Assembly (NCBI GenBank): GCA_031258505.1
Contig: JAIRMT010000070.1
Location: forward strand, 1-5,649
Direction: 5' to 3'
DNA length: 5,649 bases
Source of the DNA: Treponema sp.
Lineage (GTDB): Bacteria; Spirochaetota; Spirochaetia; Treponematales; Breznakiellaceae
The position numbers and the translations under genes are program-made. Positions 4,204-5,649 of this stretch are shown in pieces (within the stretch, counting starts at the first letter, position 1; each line of letters starts with the position of its first letter). Under the pieces are notes generated by a model. The model saw only the letters and a list, made by a program, of their open reading frames with translations. It did no database searches and had not been told where the DNA came from.

Positions 4204-5583
4204 TTATCGAGTCAAATTCCGTACCCAGCGCTCTTTTTTCAGGAAATGCCGCGCCACAAAAAACTTGGCGAAATCGCTGACCTTCAAAATGGCGAACATC
4301 ACAACCGGATCGAGCGGAGTACAGAACGCCAGTATGAACGCGCCCGGCACAAATAGCAGGGTATTCACTGAAACATCAGCCCACATACCCATCGCCGTGT
4401 CTCCGCCGGCACGGGAAATAGCCCACAGCGAGTTGAGCAAAGCCCATAACGGCAGGTACAGCAGGATCACCCACACCAGCCCGACACTGATGCTCCGCGC
4501 CGCAAAGGTGAGGTTACTGAAGACCAGCGGGATGAGTAGGGCAGACGCCACTGCGCCAAGCAGGGCGACAATGACGCCAGCGATAAGCGATCCAGCCTTG
4601 ATCCACTCAGCCTTATGCCGCGCCTCGTCGAGTCGGCCCGCGCCCAGAGTGCCGCCAATGATGACAGCAGTGGCAGTGAAAATGCCGCCGAAGAGCAGGA
4701 AGAAGATGTTCGCAATGGTCCAGCCCGCCGCCATGCCCGCGACTACTTCCGCGCCACCGCGTCCGTTATACAGCGCGGTCATAATCGTTTCGGAACTGAT
4801 CCACGAGAGTTCCGATAGGAACATCATGCCGGATTTCGACAGAATCTCGCGGATAAGCCGCCGGTTGATAAGTAAGAGGCGAGTAAAGCCGACGAAGAAC
4901 CCAGTTTTGCTCCGATGTACATAAACCAGAAAGATCGTAACTTCAACACAGCGGGCAATGACAGTCGCTATTGCCGCGCCTGACACCTCAAGGCGTGGAG
5001 CGCCCATGTTGCCGTAGATGAGGAACCAGTTACCAGTAGTGTTCACGAGCGTCGCCAGCGCGGAAATCACCAGCGGTATCCGGGGCAGGCCGATTTCCCG
5101 AAACGCGCTTCCTATGGCTGAGGAAAATGCCATCGGCAACAGCGAGAATGAGGTGAGCCGCAGATAGCTTGCGCCAATGGCAATGATTTCCGCCTGCGCC
5201 GCGTTACCCATGGTCATCATGGCAAGCATCCGATCCGGGATGCTCCAGCAGAGGACGAAGTAGACGAGTCCAGCACCCAGCGAAAACAGCGCCTTGAAGC
5301 GGTAGGCGTTTTTCATGCCGTCAAGGTCGTTCGCGCCGCGAAACTGGGCGAGGTAGATGCCGCCCGCGCCGCAGACTGCGTTCACCAGCACGATGTAGAT
5401 GAAGTTGAGCTGATTGGCGACATTCACTGCCGCCATGCTGGTATCGCCCAGTCCCGCGACCATGAAGTTATCAATAAGAGAAACCATGCTCATGATGAGT
5501 TGTTGAAGCATGACCGGCAGGGCGATGCTCAAGGCTTCTTTATAGAAGCTCAAGGGGCCAATCTTTTTTAAGATACTGTTCAT
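4204..5583 (-). CDS. MATE-family multidrug efflux transporter
   Basis: A 459-residue inner-membrane transporter of the multidrug and toxic compound extrusion (MatE) family, which exports drugs or metabolites in exchange for Na+ or H+. Length and pattern fit the usual 12 transmembrane helices in two six-helix halves. The first half has ALPVMLQQLIMS (17-32), LIDNFMVAGLG (36-46) and a loop AQFRGAND (79-86). The typical FREIGLPRIPL (161-171) followed by NTTGNWFLIYG (181-191), then GAAIAT, lies toward the end of that half. The second half begins near KSGMMFLSELSW and ends in a basic tail RWVRNLTR. No internal stop or gap is seen. The ATG is the only start in frame before an upstream TAA, yet no Shine-Dalgarno sequence precedes it; a strong hairpin ends 9 nt upstream. 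Subfamily (NorM-, DinF- or MepA-like) and substrate cannot be fixed from sequence. It converges with tmrB across a 383-bp gap. Confidence 0.95.
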   Translation of the reverse strand: MNSILKKIGPLSFYKEALSIALPVMLQQLIMSMVSLIDNFMVAGLGDTSMAAVNVANQLNFIYIVLVNAVCGAGGIYLAQFRGANDLDGMKNAYRFKALFSLGAGLVYFVLCWSIPDRMLAMMTMGNAAQAEIIAIGASYLRLTSFSLLPMAFSSAIGSAFREIGLPRIPLVISALATLVNTTGNWFLIYGNMGAPRLEVSGAAIATVIARCVEVTIFLVYVHRSKTGFFVGFTRLLLINRRLIREILSKSGMMFLSELSWISSETIMTALYNGRGGAEVVAGMAAGWTIANIFFLLFGGIFTATAVIIGGTLGAGRLDEARHKAEWIKAGSLIAGVIVALLGAVASALLIPLVFSNLTFAARSISVGLVWVILLYLPLWALLNSLWAISRAGGDTAMGMWADVSVNTLLFVPGAFILAFCTPLDPVVMFAILKVSDFAKFFVARHFLKKERWVRNLTR

Positions 5584-5592
5584 ATTTTTGTA

Positions 5593-5628
5593 AAGGCTGT
5601 CCCAGCATTGAAGCTCTGGAACAGCCTT
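5593..5628 (-). terminator. 13-bp hairpin immediately upstream of the MATE start
   Basis: On the - strand AAGGCTGTTCCAG pairs with CTGGGACAGCCTT. Twelve pairs are Watson-Crick and one is a U-G wobble that would be a C-A mismatch on the + strand, so the structure favours leftward RNA. The loop is about 10 nt, and TTTAC follows rather than a long T-run. It could be the terminator of a gene to the right of the window. It could also be a 5'-leader structure of the MATE mRNA, since only 9 nt separate it from the ATG. Confidence 0.6.
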
Positions 5629-5649
5629 AGAGTAAAGTTAAAACCATAC

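Noticed and set aside
4265..4924. 219-codon open frame on the + strand opposite the MATE gene
   Set aside because: It is a shadow of the transporter's hydrophobic codons; no domain, no ribosome binding site and biased composition.

Overview
The window is a bacterial chromosomal segment with five intact protein genes. Most of it is moderately GC-rich, but one gene and its 3' flank are clearly AT-rich. No rRNA, tRNA, CRISPR array or transposase is visible. Nothing fixes the taxon. The mixed character (Bacillus-type TmrB, LacI regulator, VOC enzyme, MATE pump) would suit a gut-associated Firmicute or a mid-GC spirochaete such as a termite-gut Treponema, but this is a weak inference.

Layout: 1-46 holds two copies of a 23-bp tandem unit made of palindromes. 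212-1294 (+) is a LacI-family regulator, preceded by a plausible sigma70 promoter. 1409-1873 (+) is a small VOC (glyoxalase / methylmalonyl-CoA epimerase-like) protein with a good ribosome binding site. It converges with 1888-3039 (-), alanine racemase (alr), leaving only 14 bp between the stop codons; a strong hairpin lies inside the last codons of alr. 3040-3220 is a divergent intergenic region containing a GC-rich block bounded by an 8-bp direct repeat. 3221-3820 (+) is a close homologue of Bacillus subtilis TmrB (tunicamycin resistance), much more AT-rich than its neighbours. 3821-4203 is non-coding and carries a nested inverted repeat of about 130 bp. 4204-5583 (-) is a MATE-family efflux transporter whose start codon lies 9 nt downstream of a 13-bp hairpin.

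How the genes may fit together: the LacI-type regulator and the VOC enzyme form a co-directional pair that could be a small catabolic or detoxification unit. Alr makes D-alanine for peptidoglycan, TmrB protects against an inhibitor of the lipid-linked sugar-phosphate transferases used in wall synthesis, and MATE pumps export drugs. The right half is therefore loosely a cell-wall and antibiotic-tolerance neighbourhood, although the three genes are not one operon (orientations -, +, -). I see no convincing undescribed multi-gene system. The most interesting material is the foreign-looking tmrB island with the repeats around it, and the large intergenic inverted repeat.
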